Part shown: positions 26,356 through 35,272 of the stretch, one piece after another
Position numbering within the stretch: position 1 is the first letter of the stretch
Layout: each line of letters opens with the position of its first letter
Source of the DNA: CAYMZZ01 sp046297935
Lineage (GTDB): Bacteria > Bacteroidota > Bacteroidia > Chitinophagales > Chitinophagaceae
DNA: 64,000 nt
Direction: 5' to 3'
NCBI GenBank assembly: GCA_046297935.1
Contig: JBKBHA010000002.1
Span: 186,001 to 250,000 of the forward strand
Notes under the pieces: model-generated
Databases searched by the model: none
What the model was told of the DNA's origin: nothing
The model's input: only the letters and a program-made list of their open reading frames with translations
Position numbers and translations under genes: made by a program

Positions 26356-28059
26356 ATGACTTCAACCCTTCGTCGTACCCTACTGGCGGCCGGCTCCTTT
26401 GCTATTTCGCTTGCCTCATTTTCCCAAAAAACGGAAGTTCCGAAAGGCTGGCATCTGATGGACCAGCAAAAGGAAGGCTTTTATGGAATCAACCTTGCCA
26501 GGGCTTACGATTTTTTACAAACGAAAAAGCTGAAAAGCAAGCCCGTGATAGTGGCTGTTATTGATTCGGGCGTAGACACCCTTCATGAAGATCTGAAAGA
26601 GGTATTGTGGAAGAATCCGGGTGAAATTCCTGGCAATGGAATTGATGACGACAAGAATGGATATGTAGACGACGTGTATGGATGGAATTTTCTTGGAAAT
26701 GCCAAAGGAGAAAACGTAGAAAAGGACAGCTATGAAGCCACCAGGGTTTACCACAAGCTGCGTCAGAAATGGGGTAATACTACCGTGGCCACCTCTAACC
26801 TTTCACCCAGCGAAGCCAAAGAGTACGAAATGTACTGGCGCGCCAAAGCGGATGTGGTAGGACCTGTAGCAGATTCAGCAGTGCTGGAAAAGCTTAAGGA
26901 AACTTTTGACCAGCTAAAGATGGTTCAGGTGATTATTGAATCTGGTGACGCGGCTATTCGCAAGCAATTGGGTAAAGATGAATACGCCTGCTCTGAGCTT
27001 GAGAATTTTACTTCAGACAACGATACGGCCATGCATGTGAAAAAGATTATGGTGAGCATTTGCCGGGACAATGAAACAGACGACATTACCAATTATATGC
27101 TCCTCGATGACCTGGAAGGAGAAATGGGGCAATTGGAAAATGAAATATTGAAGCAGGATGCTATTGAAAAAGCGCCTCGCAATTACAGAGGCGAAGTGGT
27201 GGGCGATAACTACAGCGACTTTAACGATCGTTTCTACGGAAACGCCAATGTGATGGTGAGCAAGAAGTCGGCCATGCACGGTACTCACGTATCCGGAATC
27301 ATTGCCGCTTCCAGAGGAAATGGGCTGGGAATGGATGGTGTAGCCGACAACGTAAGGATCATGAGCATTCGCGCGGTGCCCGATGGCGATGAACACGACA
27401 AAGACATTGCACTGGCCATTCGCTATGCGGTGGATAATGGTGCCCGCGTTATCAACATGAGTTTCGGAAAAGGATTTTCTCCGGAAAAGCAGTGGGTAGA
27501 TGATGCGGTGCGTTATGCGCAAAGCAAAGGCGTGCTGCTGGTTCATGCTGCTGGTAACAGCGCTCAGAACATTGATACCAGCTGGAATTTTCCAACTCCT
27601 TTATTTGTAGACCAGCAAAGGGCCAGCAACTGGATAACCGTTGGCGCCAGTGGCGATCCGAAAGCAGGTGGATTAACTGCCAGCTTTTCGAATTACGGTA
27701 AGAAAGAAGTAGATGTGTTTGCTCCGGGTGTGCAAATTTACAGCACCGTGCCTGGTGGAAACACCTATATGAGTCTGCAGGGCACCAGTATGGCTTCGCC
27801 GGTGGTAGCAGGTGTAGCAGCGCTTATACTCGAATATTTCCCGCAGCTTACTCCTGAACAGGTGAAAATGGTGATTGAAAAATCGGCAAAAGGTCCCGGC
27901 CAGAAAGTAACGGAACCAGGTACTGGCGAAATGGTGGATCTGAGCGAGATCAGCAAAACAGGAGGTTTGGTTGATGCATTTGAAGCGGTAAAGCTGGCCG
28001 CCAAAATTGCTGAAGAAAAGCCGGCACCTTCCAAAGTGCGGCAGGATAAGAGAAATTAA
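26356..28059 (+). CDS. S8 family serine protease (subtilisin-like), exported
   Basis: 567 residues with a signal peptide of about 23 residues (ending ASFSQ). The catalytic triad is Asp70 in VIAVIDSG-type sequence (IVAVIDSGVDTLHEDL), His308 in MHGTHVSGIIAA and Ser478 in GTSMASPVVAGVAA; the oxyanion Asn is in VHAAGNSAQN. Asp and His are about 238 residues apart, much further than in classical subtilisins (roughly 30-40), because of a mostly helical, charged insert at about 110-300. There is no PorSS or T9SS C-terminal domain. It is likely periplasmic or secreted; the substrate is unknown. Confidence 0.92.
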   Translation: MTSTLRRTLLAAGSFAISLASFSQKTEVPKGWHLMDQQKEGFYGINLARAYDFLQTKKLKSKPVIVAVIDSGVDTLHEDLKEVLWKNPGEIPGNGIDDDKNGYVDDVYGWNFLGNAKGENVEKDSYEATRVYHKLRQKWGNTTVATSNLSPSEAKEYEMYWRAKADVVGPVADSAVLEKLKETFDQLKMVQVIIESGDAAIRKQLGKDEYACSELENFTSDNDTAMHVKKIMVSICRDNETDDITNYMLLDDLEGEMGQLENEILKQDAIEKAPRNYRGEVVGDNYSDFNDRFYGNANVMVSKKSAMHGTHVSGIIAASRGNGLGMDGVADNVRIMSIRAVPDGDEHDKDIALAIRYAVDNGARVINMSFGKGFSPEKQWVDDAVRYAQSKGVLLVHAAGNSAQNIDTSWNFPTPLFVDQQRASNWITVGASGDPKAGGLTASFSNYGKKEVDVFAPGVQIYSTVPGGNTYMSLQGTSMASPVVAGVAALILEYFPQLTPEQVKMVIEKSAKGPGQKVTEPGTGEMVDLSEISKTGGLVDAFEAVKLAAKIAEEKPAPSKVRQDKRN

Positions 28060-28086
28060 TTTTCAACAGACTTCGAACGATAGAAA

Positions 28087-28115
28087 GGCGAACAACCCGG
28101 TTGTTCGTCTTTTTC
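28087..28115 (+). terminator. Terminator of the S8 protease gene
   Basis: GGCGAACAAC (28087-28096) pairs with GTTGTTCGTC (28100-28109), with one G-T pair, and is followed by TTTTTC. Confidence 0.8.
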
Positions 28116-28123
28116 TATTTTTG
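28116..28123 (+). promoter_or_regulatory. Candidate -7 box, DinB gene
   Basis: TATTTTTG begins immediately after the T-run of the preceding terminator, 30 bases before the DinB ATG. No -33 box; the terminator stem occupies that region. Confidence 0.35.
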
Positions 28124-28153
28124 CGTATCCTTCAACCCAAAACCACATCAACT

Positions 28154-28660
28154 ATGCGACCTAATCCCGACCGGGTAGTTTCTTATTTTCATGGCTACAT
28201 GGCACTGGTGCCCGAAGACGATCTGCTGGAGGCGTTCGACAATCAGAGTGCGTCGTTTATTCGTTTTTTGCAGACCATACCAGCCGACAGGCATGATTTT
28301 GCCTACGCCCCCGGCAAATGGACTTTAAAAGAAGTGCTGCAACATATAATAGACGCTGAGCGAATTTTTGGGTATCGTGCTCTTCGTTTCGCCAGGCTCG
28401 ACCCTACTCCATTGCCAGGCTTCGACGAAAATCTCTATGTACAAAACGCCAAATCGCAGAATCGTACCTGGGATAAGCTGGTCGAAGAATTTCAGGTGCT
28501 GCGTCGTTCGTCGCAACTGCTATTTCAGTCATTTGATGCCGATCAATTAGAAGCGGGAGGCACCGCATCAAACGGTCCTACCTATGTGCTGGGAATCGGT
28601 TATATTTTGATTGGTCATACACTTCATCACCAAAAGATCATGAAGGAACGTTATCTCTGA
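28154..28660 (+). CDS. DinB family protein
   Basis: 168 residues from the ATG at 28154; the frame extends upstream through the S8 terminator and that part is not coding. DinB-like proteins are four-helix bundles with a three-His metal site; candidates here are His in KWTLKEVLQHIIDAER and in IGHTLHHQKIMKERYL. Family members include thiol S-transferases and damage-inducible proteins, but most, including this type, have no known function. Cytoplasmic, single gene, convergent with lptD. Confidence 0.82.
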   Translation: MRPNPDRVVSYFHGYMALVPEDDLLEAFDNQSASFIRFLQTIPADRHDFAYAPGKWTLKEVLQHIIDAERIFGYRALRFARLDPTPLPGFDENLYVQNAKSQNRTWDKLVEEFQVLRRSSQLLFQSFDADQLEAGGTASNGPTYVLGIGYILIGHTLHHQKIMKERYL

Positions 28661-28690
28661 TCAGCATTGTGTGAATGCCGCAGCTTGCAA

Positions 28691-31408
28691 CTAGAATCCG
28701 GTGAAAAAGCTGCGTGTGCGGTTGATGCGCAGATCCTGCAGCACTCCCGATTTGGGGCTGATGGTGATATTGAAGAAACGATAGATGCCAATGGGGGTAA
28801 TATTGATGGCCATTTGCCAGCAGTGCATTTCGCGGTTGATTGACATGGAGAAGGTCTGCAGCTTTTTAGTGTCGAAGTCGTAAAATCCATTCAGTGTAAA
28901 ATTCCATTTTGGCGTCAGGCTGAAGCTTCCACTAAAGCTGGCGCTGGATCGGACGATCTTTTCAAAGCCGCTGTAATCTGGTTTAAACTGCTCGGCAAAA
29001 TAAAGCGAATAAGAGAGCGAGAATTGCCAGGGAATATTAAAGTCAACAAACTCGGAAGGGTTACGTTGCATTTCATCGAGCAGGCGTTGCCGATCCTGAC
29101 CCATTATCGGGTCATTCAACAGTTGATCCATCTCCTGTTGCCGCTGTTTGTCTTTGTTTTCATCGCGTGGCTTACTTTTAAAAGTAGTGGAAAAAGCAAG
29201 GCTGCCCGAACTGATTCGCCCCAAATTGAATTTTCCATCCTCCCAGGCATACCGGTCGATGTTTCCACCAACACTATCTGTCTGGTAGGGATTCAGGATT
29301 GCGCTGGCATTGATATTTATTTTCTGTAAAAGGTTGGTACGAAAGTACAGATTCACCGGTGCCAGCTTCAGCGAGTCGGCCAACAGATTATAACTGGTAT
29401 TGGCGCCAAAACCGTCGATGAGCATTATTTTACGGTCAGGCTCCTGTCCGGTACTGTCTTTGTTGCGCACTTTGGCCTCGAGGTTGTTGTCGAGTTGAAA
29501 ATTCAGGCTTCCGCTTTTGCCTTTGCCATAACCACTGAATATACCTCCCTGCAGCCTCGAAAACTCCGACACATAACCGTCCTTATTGACCTGGGTTTTA
29601 TAATAGTACTTGCTCGACAAATCGGGCCGGTAACTAAAGCCAATTGAAGGCCTTACGGTATGGCGGATGGCCATCAGCTTTTTGTTCCTGAACTGGAAGG
29701 TCCCAAACAAAGCAGTATTGAGAGATAGTCCGAAGCTGGCCTGCTGATCCAAATAAAATCCTTTGTTCACGATCGTGTCCAGCTTTTCGGTTTGTGCGTT
29801 CCACCTTCTTTCGAAAGATTGGGAAACCCATACCTGTGAATAGCTGACTGACGGCGACACTACGACAGCGCCATCGAGAATCGCAGGTAATGCCAGTGTA
29901 ATGGGAATATTGTGTTGCGCGCCCCATTGAATAGTATCAATCAGATTGCGCAGTTTGAATGCGGTGTCGTAAAAAGAAACAGAGTTACGGAAGCTGCCGT
30001 TGTAGGCTATGCCAAGCTGCTCGTACCACTTCTTGCTGCCGGCTGATTCTTTTTTCTGGAAGGGGTAAAGTGTGTTTACCGTAAAGCCCATATCGGGCAG
30101 GCTGACTGTTACCAACCTGGTGGTATTGTTCTGCGTATGGTTGGCGCTCAGCGTCAGGTTATAGGGTTTATCGATCCAGGTCTTTGAGTAGGTGATCGAA
30201 GAGCCCATCTGGTTTTGGAAATTGAGTTGCGGGCTATTAGGCACGTTCTCGTTGTAGCGGGTTGAGCTGGCGTTTACGTTGGCAGAAAAGCTGATGCCCG
30301 GGCGGGCCTTTGCGTCCATACTATGGCTCCAGTTCAGACTGAAGCTGTTGATCTTTGCTTCATCGGGGTCGCCTTTGAAATTTCGTTTGGTACGTTGCAA
30401 ACCAAAATTCAGCGCGCCCCGGTACCGGTAACGCCGGTAGTAGGTGGGATTAATATTGGCAGACCAGGAGCCGAAAGAATAAATATTTCCATACAGCTTG
30501 GCGTCCCAGTAGTCGTTGATGATTTTGTAGTACCCCAACCCCTCAAGGCCAAGCCCCATCTGATCGTTGGTAGCAAATTGGGGCGGCAGGAAACCCGAGC
30601 TATGGTTATTGTTCAGTGGGAAAAATCCAAATGGCACATATACCGGCAGCGGTACTCCTTCGAATTCGGGATGGGCAGGACCTGATATCGCAACCTTCTT
30701 GTTCACTATCTTGATCTTGTTGGCACGGAAGCCAAAATGCGGATGATCCAGATTGCAGGTAGTTAAAAAACCACCCCTGACGTACAAGGTGGTGCTATCG
30801 GCTTTTTTTACATCGTCGCCATGAACAAACATTTCACCGTCCTGCGTAATGGCATTTTTTGTAATCGCTTTCTGGTTCTTGAAGTTCACCCGCACCGTGT
30901 CCATGATATACTTGCTCTCTCCCTGCTTGAAACTTGCTTCTTCTATCACCGTGCCGGCAGAGTCGCGACGGTTGTAAGCTGTAAGGATCTGTGTTTGTTG
31001 ATCGATGTCAACCACGGGCGCTTCCAGGCTAACGTCTTCATAATCGGTTTTGGTTTTGCCATAGAGCATTACCTTTTTCGATTTGATCAGGATCACCGCG
31101 GAGTCCTGGGCAAAGTATTGGATGGGGGCAGTGATAGAGTCGCGTGAAAGCTTCAGGTTGAGCGTGTCAATTTTGGGAACCAGCGTATCTGCTGTGGGTC
31201 GGGGTAGCGTGTCAGTTGCTGCATCAGACAATAAGCGGCTCGAGTCTGCCGTTGCTGGTATGGTATCGATCCGGGTTGTTAAAGCTCTACTAAAATCACC
31301 CGTTTTCGTACGCTGCGCAGCGACAAACCACGTTATGAAGCAGAAGAATATGGGCAAAAATGCCCACTTCAAACTGGATTTTAAACTAAATTTGCGCAGT
31401 CGGTTCAT
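28691..31408 (-). CDS. lptD: LPS-assembly protein LptD, Bacteroidota type
   Basis: 905 residues. It starts with a membrane-spanning signal region (WAFLPIFFCFITWFVAAQ) and a Ser/Thr/Asp-rich stretch, then an OstA/LptA-like N-terminal domain (AVILIKSKKVMLYGKTKTDY, YEDVSLEAPVVDIDQQTQIL) and a large C-terminal beta-barrel beginning near VPFGFFPLNNNHSSGFLPP. LptD inserts lipopolysaccharide into the outer leaflet. The barrel end, NITISPKSGVLQDLRINRTR and SFFTGF, is typical of outer membrane proteins. It is divergent, 79 bases apart, from an operon that also carries an OstA-like gene. Confidence 0.88.
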   Translation of the reverse strand: MNRLRKFSLKSSLKWAFLPIFFCFITWFVAAQRTKTGDFSRALTTRIDTIPATADSSRLLSDAATDTLPRPTADTLVPKIDTLNLKLSRDSITAPIQYFAQDSAVILIKSKKVMLYGKTKTDYEDVSLEAPVVDIDQQTQILTAYNRRDSAGTVIEEASFKQGESKYIMDTVRVNFKNQKAITKNAITQDGEMFVHGDDVKKADSTTLYVRGGFLTTCNLDHPHFGFRANKIKIVNKKVAISGPAHPEFEGVPLPVYVPFGFFPLNNNHSSGFLPPQFATNDQMGLGLEGLGYYKIINDYWDAKLYGNIYSFGSWSANINPTYYRRYRYRGALNFGLQRTKRNFKGDPDEAKINSFSLNWSHSMDAKARPGISFSANVNASSTRYNENVPNSPQLNFQNQMGSSITYSKTWIDKPYNLTLSANHTQNNTTRLVTVSLPDMGFTVNTLYPFQKKESAGSKKWYEQLGIAYNGSFRNSVSFYDTAFKLRNLIDTIQWGAQHNIPITLALPAILDGAVVVSPSVSYSQVWVSQSFERRWNAQTEKLDTIVNKGFYLDQQASFGLSLNTALFGTFQFRNKKLMAIRHTVRPSIGFSYRPDLSSKYYYKTQVNKDGYVSEFSRLQGGIFSGYGKGKSGSLNFQLDNNLEAKVRNKDSTGQEPDRKIMLIDGFGANTSYNLLADSLKLAPVNLYFRTNLLQKININASAILNPYQTDSVGGNIDRYAWEDGKFNLGRISSGSLAFSTTFKSKPRDENKDKQRQQEMDQLLNDPIMGQDRQRLLDEMQRNPSEFVDFNIPWQFSLSYSLYFAEQFKPDYSGFEKIVRSSASFSGSFSLTPKWNFTLNGFYDFDTKKLQTFSMSINREMHCWQMAINITPIGIYRFFNITISPKSGVLQDLRINRTRSFFTGF

Positions 31409-31487
31409 ACGGTGGGGACAAAAGTAAATCTTTCAGCCCTAAACATTTTGTGAAGATTCCAAACTTAACCCGTTAAAAGGAAAACTC

Positions 31488-32444
31488 ATGATGAAACGAA
31501 TCCTTGTTCTATTGATCCCTGTTTTGATCGCCGGCATTCTGCTGACATCTTTTACCGGTCACCAGGATCAACCGCCCAAGGCAGCTATTCGTACATTGAT
31601 TATTGACGCCGGTCACGGAGGATTTGACCAGGGTGCCAAAGGATCATTTTCTACCGAGGCCGAAGTAAGCCTGGCTGTTGCTTTGAAATTTGGTAAAGCG
31701 CTTGAAAAGGAATTTCCTGATCTCAAGATCGTGTACACACGCACGGGCGATATAGCTCCCGGCAACAAAACCAACAAGACAGAGGATAACCGTTACCGTG
31801 CCGATCTGGCCAATCGTTCGGGTGGCGATTTGTTCATTGCCATCCACTGTAATTCGGCTCCGCCTAAAAAGAATCGTGCCATTAGCGGTTATACCACACG
31901 TACCAGTTACACCGGCAAAGGAAGCAAGCGCAAAAAGGTGACAAAAAAGGTTCCCAAGTACCGTTACTGGACTACACCAAATCCGGCCCGTGGTACCGAA
32001 ACTTATATTTGGGCAGTGGGGAAAAATGACGCCAAGGTGAGTGCTGTGAACCTCAATGAGGAGATTTATGGCGAAATGGAGGATTCTACTCAACAGGTGG
32101 TGATGCCCGACCCCTCTGATCCTGCGGAAAAAGCAAGGATGTTGATTTATGCCCAGCAATTTTTTAAAAAGAGTCTCGATCTGGCCGACCTGATCGAAAA
32201 GGAATTTGTAGCAGCCGGCCGTGTTAGTCGTGGGGTGAAGCAACGTAACCACACAGGTATCTGGGTGCTTCAGGCTACAGGCATGCCAAGTGTGTTGGTG
32301 GAACTTGGATTTTTGACCAACCTCGAAGAAGAAAAATATTTAAACAGCGACAAAGGCCAGGAAGAAACCGTAGACGCTTTAGTGTCGGCCTTTCGGTCCT
32401 ATAAACAAAAACTGGAAGCCCGCCAAATGGCCAGCGGTATGTAG
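31488..32444 (+). CDS. N-acetylmuramoyl-L-alanine amidase (Amidase_3)
   Basis: 318 residues. The signal sequence is residues 1-22 (RILVLLIPVLIAGILLTS). The zinc site is built from LIIDAGHGGFDQGA (first His), the Glu in STEAEVSLAVALKFG, and AIHCNSAPP; the catalytic Glu lies in PSVLVELGFLTNLEEEKYL. It cleaves the amide bond between MurNAc and the peptide stem. A basic insert of about 40 residues (TSYTGKGSKRKKVTKKVPKY) between the metal motifs is a common feature of Bacteroidota members. It heads an amidase-MCE-OstA gene set. Confidence 0.93.
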   Translation: MMKRILVLLIPVLIAGILLTSFTGHQDQPPKAAIRTLIIDAGHGGFDQGAKGSFSTEAEVSLAVALKFGKALEKEFPDLKIVYTRTGDIAPGNKTNKTEDNRYRADLANRSGGDLFIAIHCNSAPPKKNRAISGYTTRTSYTGKGSKRKKVTKKVPKYRYWTTPNPARGTETYIWAVGKNDAKVSAVNLNEEIYGEMEDSTQQVVMPDPSDPAEKARMLIYAQQFFKKSLDLADLIEKEFVAAGRVSRGVKQRNHTGIWVLQATGMPSVLVELGFLTNLEEEKYLNSDKGQEETVDALVSAFRSYKQKLEARQMASGM

Positions 32445-32475
32445 TGCGCCTTTTTTCTACGGCACAGTACTTGAA

Positions 32476-32550
32476 TGTGCTGATTAGTCAATTTGAGAAT
32501 TTGTAGTTGGATGAGAATGCAACAAGTTCCCAAATTATCTAATCAGCACA
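32476..32550. repeat. Imperfect inverted repeat between amidase and MCE genes
   Basis: Arms 32476-32503 and 32523-32550, 28 bases each, pair with four mismatches around a 19-base loop; the outer twelve bases (TGTGCTGATTAG) are perfect. The sequence past the right arm (to about 32575) continues with related AATTGGCTAATTTGG words. It belongs to the same general class as the other inverted word-array elements in this window. Confidence 0.7.
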
Positions 32551-32595
32551 TTTGCATTTAATTGGCTAATTTGGCAGCGGAAACCTTGTACGAAC

Positions 32596-33585
32596 ATGAA
32601 GATCAACAACGAAACCAAAGTGGGAATTATAACAATTGTGGCATTAGGGCTTCTGATTGCCGGATTTAAGTTCCTGAAGGGAAAAGATGTATTTGACCGC
32701 ACCACCAAGATATATGCTGTATTTGATAAAGTTGGGGCACTTACACGAAGCAACGAAGTAAAGATCAACGGCCTCACAGTTGGCACAGTGTACGATATCA
32801 AAGAAGTGGATAAGGATGTCAATCAGATCAAAGTAACCATCAGTCTCACAAGAGATGTGAATATTGCTACCAACTCAGTGGCCTATATTTCCGCTCCCAT
32901 TGCAGGGCTGGGCTCCAGCACGATCTTTATTGACAAAGGCGATGCCAGCACTTACCTTAAAGATGGTGATGAAATACCAACCCGTGTGGATGAAGGGCTT
33001 TTCGGCGGCCTTACATCAGAAGTGGCCCCCACCCTGACGAAGATCAGGGGAACACTGGATTCACTGACCCGGGTATTTGCTAATTTGAACAAGCTGATGG
33101 ATGGCGAAACGAAAGGTAATATCCAGGCTACCATGGCCAATCTCAACCAGGCTTCATCGTCGCTGGCCAACCTGCTTGATACCAAATCAGGATCGCTGGC
33201 TGCTACACTTGGCAATGTGGAAGCAATTACAGCTAATTTGCGGCAAAATAACGACAGCATCAATGGCATTATCAGCAACACCCGTCAATTTACCGGGCAG
33301 TTGGCCAACCTCAATCTGCAGCAAACAATGGATACTCTTCAAAGCGCGGTTGGGCAGCTAAAGGCTTCTATGAATATGCTTACGAGCAGCGAGGGAACAT
33401 TGGGTGCCCTTATTAACGATCGAAAACTGTACGACAAGTTGCAGGACGTGATTTTGAGTTCAGAAATTTTGCTCGATGATTTGCGAACCCACCCCAAACG
33501 CTACGTTAATTTTTCACTCTTTGGTAGAAAAGACAAATCGGGTGCGCTAACTTCGCCCGCCAAGAAAGATACTATTCCACAGTGA
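32596..33585 (+). CDS. MlaD/MCE-domain protein
   Basis: 329 residues. One N-terminal membrane anchor (VGIITIVALGLLIAGFKFL), one MCE domain (IYAVFDKVGALTRSNEVKIN to IFIDKGDAS, about 38-115), then a long helical, Asn/Leu-rich region (about 130-290) of the kind that forms a tunnel or spacer. MCE proteins shuttle lipids between membranes; here the protein would be the periplasmic substrate-binding part of an Mla-like ABC system, whose permease and ATPase are not in this window. It overlaps the OstA-like gene by four bases. Confidence 0.9.
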   Translation: MKINNETKVGIITIVALGLLIAGFKFLKGKDVFDRTTKIYAVFDKVGALTRSNEVKINGLTVGTVYDIKEVDKDVNQIKVTISLTRDVNIATNSVAYISAPIAGLGSSTIFIDKGDASTYLKDGDEIPTRVDEGLFGGLTSEVAPTLTKIRGTLDSLTRVFANLNKLMDGETKGNIQATMANLNQASSSLANLLDTKSGSLAATLGNVEAITANLRQNNDSINGIISNTRQFTGQLANLNLQQTMDTLQSAVGQLKASMNMLTSSEGTLGALINDRKLYDKLQDVILSSEILLDDLRTHPKRYVNFSLFGRKDKSGALTSPAKKDTIPQ

Positions 33586-35201
33586 GTTTGAAGCCATTTC
33601 TACCTTTGCTGCTGCTGCTGATCACAGTTTTTTCTGTGGGAGATCTGGCTGCTCAGGAACCTGTACCAACACAGGAGGCAGATACAACTCGAAAAATTCA
33701 TGTTTTAAACAACACGCGTACCCTCACATTCAAAACCATCGACGATAGCACCAGGCTGACCATTGTGGCAGGAAATGTGAAGATGAGACAGGGCACGGCG
33801 ATCATATGGTGCGATAGTGCCGTACTGAATGGCCGTACCAACACTTTTGAAGCCTGGAAGAACGTGCACATTAAAGATGCCGACACTGCTGATATCTATG
33901 CCAATCACCTGCGCTACCTGGGCAATGAACGCGTAGCATACCTGGACGGAAATGTAAAGCTGACTGATGGGAAAGGCACCCTTACCACTCCCGATCTGGA
34001 ATACAATATGAATACCAATCTGGGTATTTATAAAAATGGCGGACGAGTGCAGAACGAAAAGACCGTGTTGACCAGCCAGGAAGGATGGTATTATGCCGAT
34101 TTAAAAGACGTGTATTTTAAGAAGAACGTTCGGTTAAATGATCCGGCGTATAAGATCGCAACGGATTCGATGCTTTACAATACCCAGACCAGGACCACCC
34201 GTTTCATTTCCCAAACACGTATTACCGACACGTCCGGACGAATAATCGATACCCGTGATGGATATTATAATCAGGCTACTGGTGAAGCGCAGTTTGGTCA
34301 GGGCCCTGTTATAACTGATACACGAAAACGGGTACGAATCACTGGCAACAATGTAGTTCAAACAGACAGCATTTACCAGATAACCGGCAACGCCATCATT
34401 ATCGATTCTGCTCAGGGAACTACCTTAATGGGTGGCCTTGTTATTCAGGATAAAAAAACGGAAGCAGTGCTGGCCACTCGCAAGCCCCTGCTGATATTGA
34501 AGCAGAACAATGATTCTGTTTATATTACTGCCGACACTTTGTTCAGCGCCCGCCTGACCGATCGTTTCGGAATCGATTCACTGGTGGCAGATACCGTCAC
34601 CGGTCGCAAAGAAGTGGTACTGGCACCGGGTGATAGTACCGACCGCTACTTCGAGGCATTTCACCACGTGAGGATTTATAATGACTCCCTGCAGTCGGTT
34701 TGCGACAGCATGTTTTACTCGCTGCGGGATTCTGTTTTTCGTTTATATCAGGATCCGGTTGTATGGGCTCAAAACAGCCAGATAACGGGCGACACCATAC
34801 TGGTATTCACCCGAAACAAAAAAGCAGATCGGGTGGAAGCTTTTGAAAATGGCTTTATGGTCAATGAAGTGGAACCCGGCGTGTACAACCAGATTCGCGC
34901 CAGCCGTATTGACGGATGGTTTCTGGATGGCAATATCGACTCTGTGAGAGCAAGAGGTTTTGCAGAATGTATTTATTATATCCAGGATGAAGACAGCGCT
35001 TATACCGGCGTTAATCAATCCACTTCCGATGTGATTGACATTTACTTCAAACAAAAAGAACTGGAGCGGGTCGTTTTTCGTAGCGAAGTAACTGGTACCA
35101 TCTACCCTATTCGGATGAAGAATCCATCAGAAATGCGTCTGCCAAATTTCCGCTGGCTGGAAGCACGGAGGCCGAAAACGCAGTGGGAACTATTTGAATA
35201 A
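33582..35201 (+). CDS. OstA-like (LptA-family) protein
   Basis: 539 residues, signal peptide 1-24 (FLPLLLLLITVFSVGDLAAQ). The OstA-like N-terminal domain covers about 40-160 (LTIVAGNVKMRQGTAIIWCD, SAVLNGRTNTFEAWKNVHIK, ERVAYLDGNVKLTDGKGTL); further beta-jellyroll repeats seem to continue to the end, much longer than E. coli LptA. The likely role is carrying LPS across the periplasm to LptD, which is divergent a few genes away. The GTG start at 33582 overlaps the MCE stop by four bases (GTGA), indicating translational coupling. Confidence 0.85.
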   Translation: MSLKPFLPLLLLLITVFSVGDLAAQEPVPTQEADTTRKIHVLNNTRTLTFKTIDDSTRLTIVAGNVKMRQGTAIIWCDSAVLNGRTNTFEAWKNVHIKDADTADIYANHLRYLGNERVAYLDGNVKLTDGKGTLTTPDLEYNMNTNLGIYKNGGRVQNEKTVLTSQEGWYYADLKDVYFKKNVRLNDPAYKIATDSMLYNTQTRTTRFISQTRITDTSGRIIDTRDGYYNQATGEAQFGQGPVITDTRKRVRITGNNVVQTDSIYQITGNAIIIDSAQGTTLMGGLVIQDKKTEAVLATRKPLLILKQNNDSVYITADTLFSARLTDRFGIDSLVADTVTGRKEVVLAPGDSTDRYFEAFHHVRIYNDSLQSVCDSMFYSLRDSVFRLYQDPVVWAQNSQITGDTILVFTRNKKADRVEAFENGFMVNEVEPGVYNQIRASRIDGWFLDGNIDSVRARGFAECIYYIQDEDSAYTGVNQSTSDVIDIYFKQKELERVVFRSEVTGTIYPIRMKNPSEMRLPNFRWLEARRPKTQWELFE

Positions 35202-35272
35202 AGTCATAACGCAAAAGTCAAAAGCCAAAATGCACTTTTGCATTTTGGCTTTTGACTTTTGCGTTATGACTT
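35201..35272. repeat. Perfect 34-bp hairpin between convergent genes
   Basis: Arm 35201-35234 (starting AAGTCATAACGCAAAAGTCA) is the exact reverse complement of 35239-35272, with a four-base loop CTTT. The arm is made of seven-base words (CAAAAGT, CAAAAGC, CAAAATG). Its left end touches the last base of the OstA stop and its right end covers two bases of the stop of the convergent gene. It may double as a bidirectional terminator. Confidence 0.95.
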
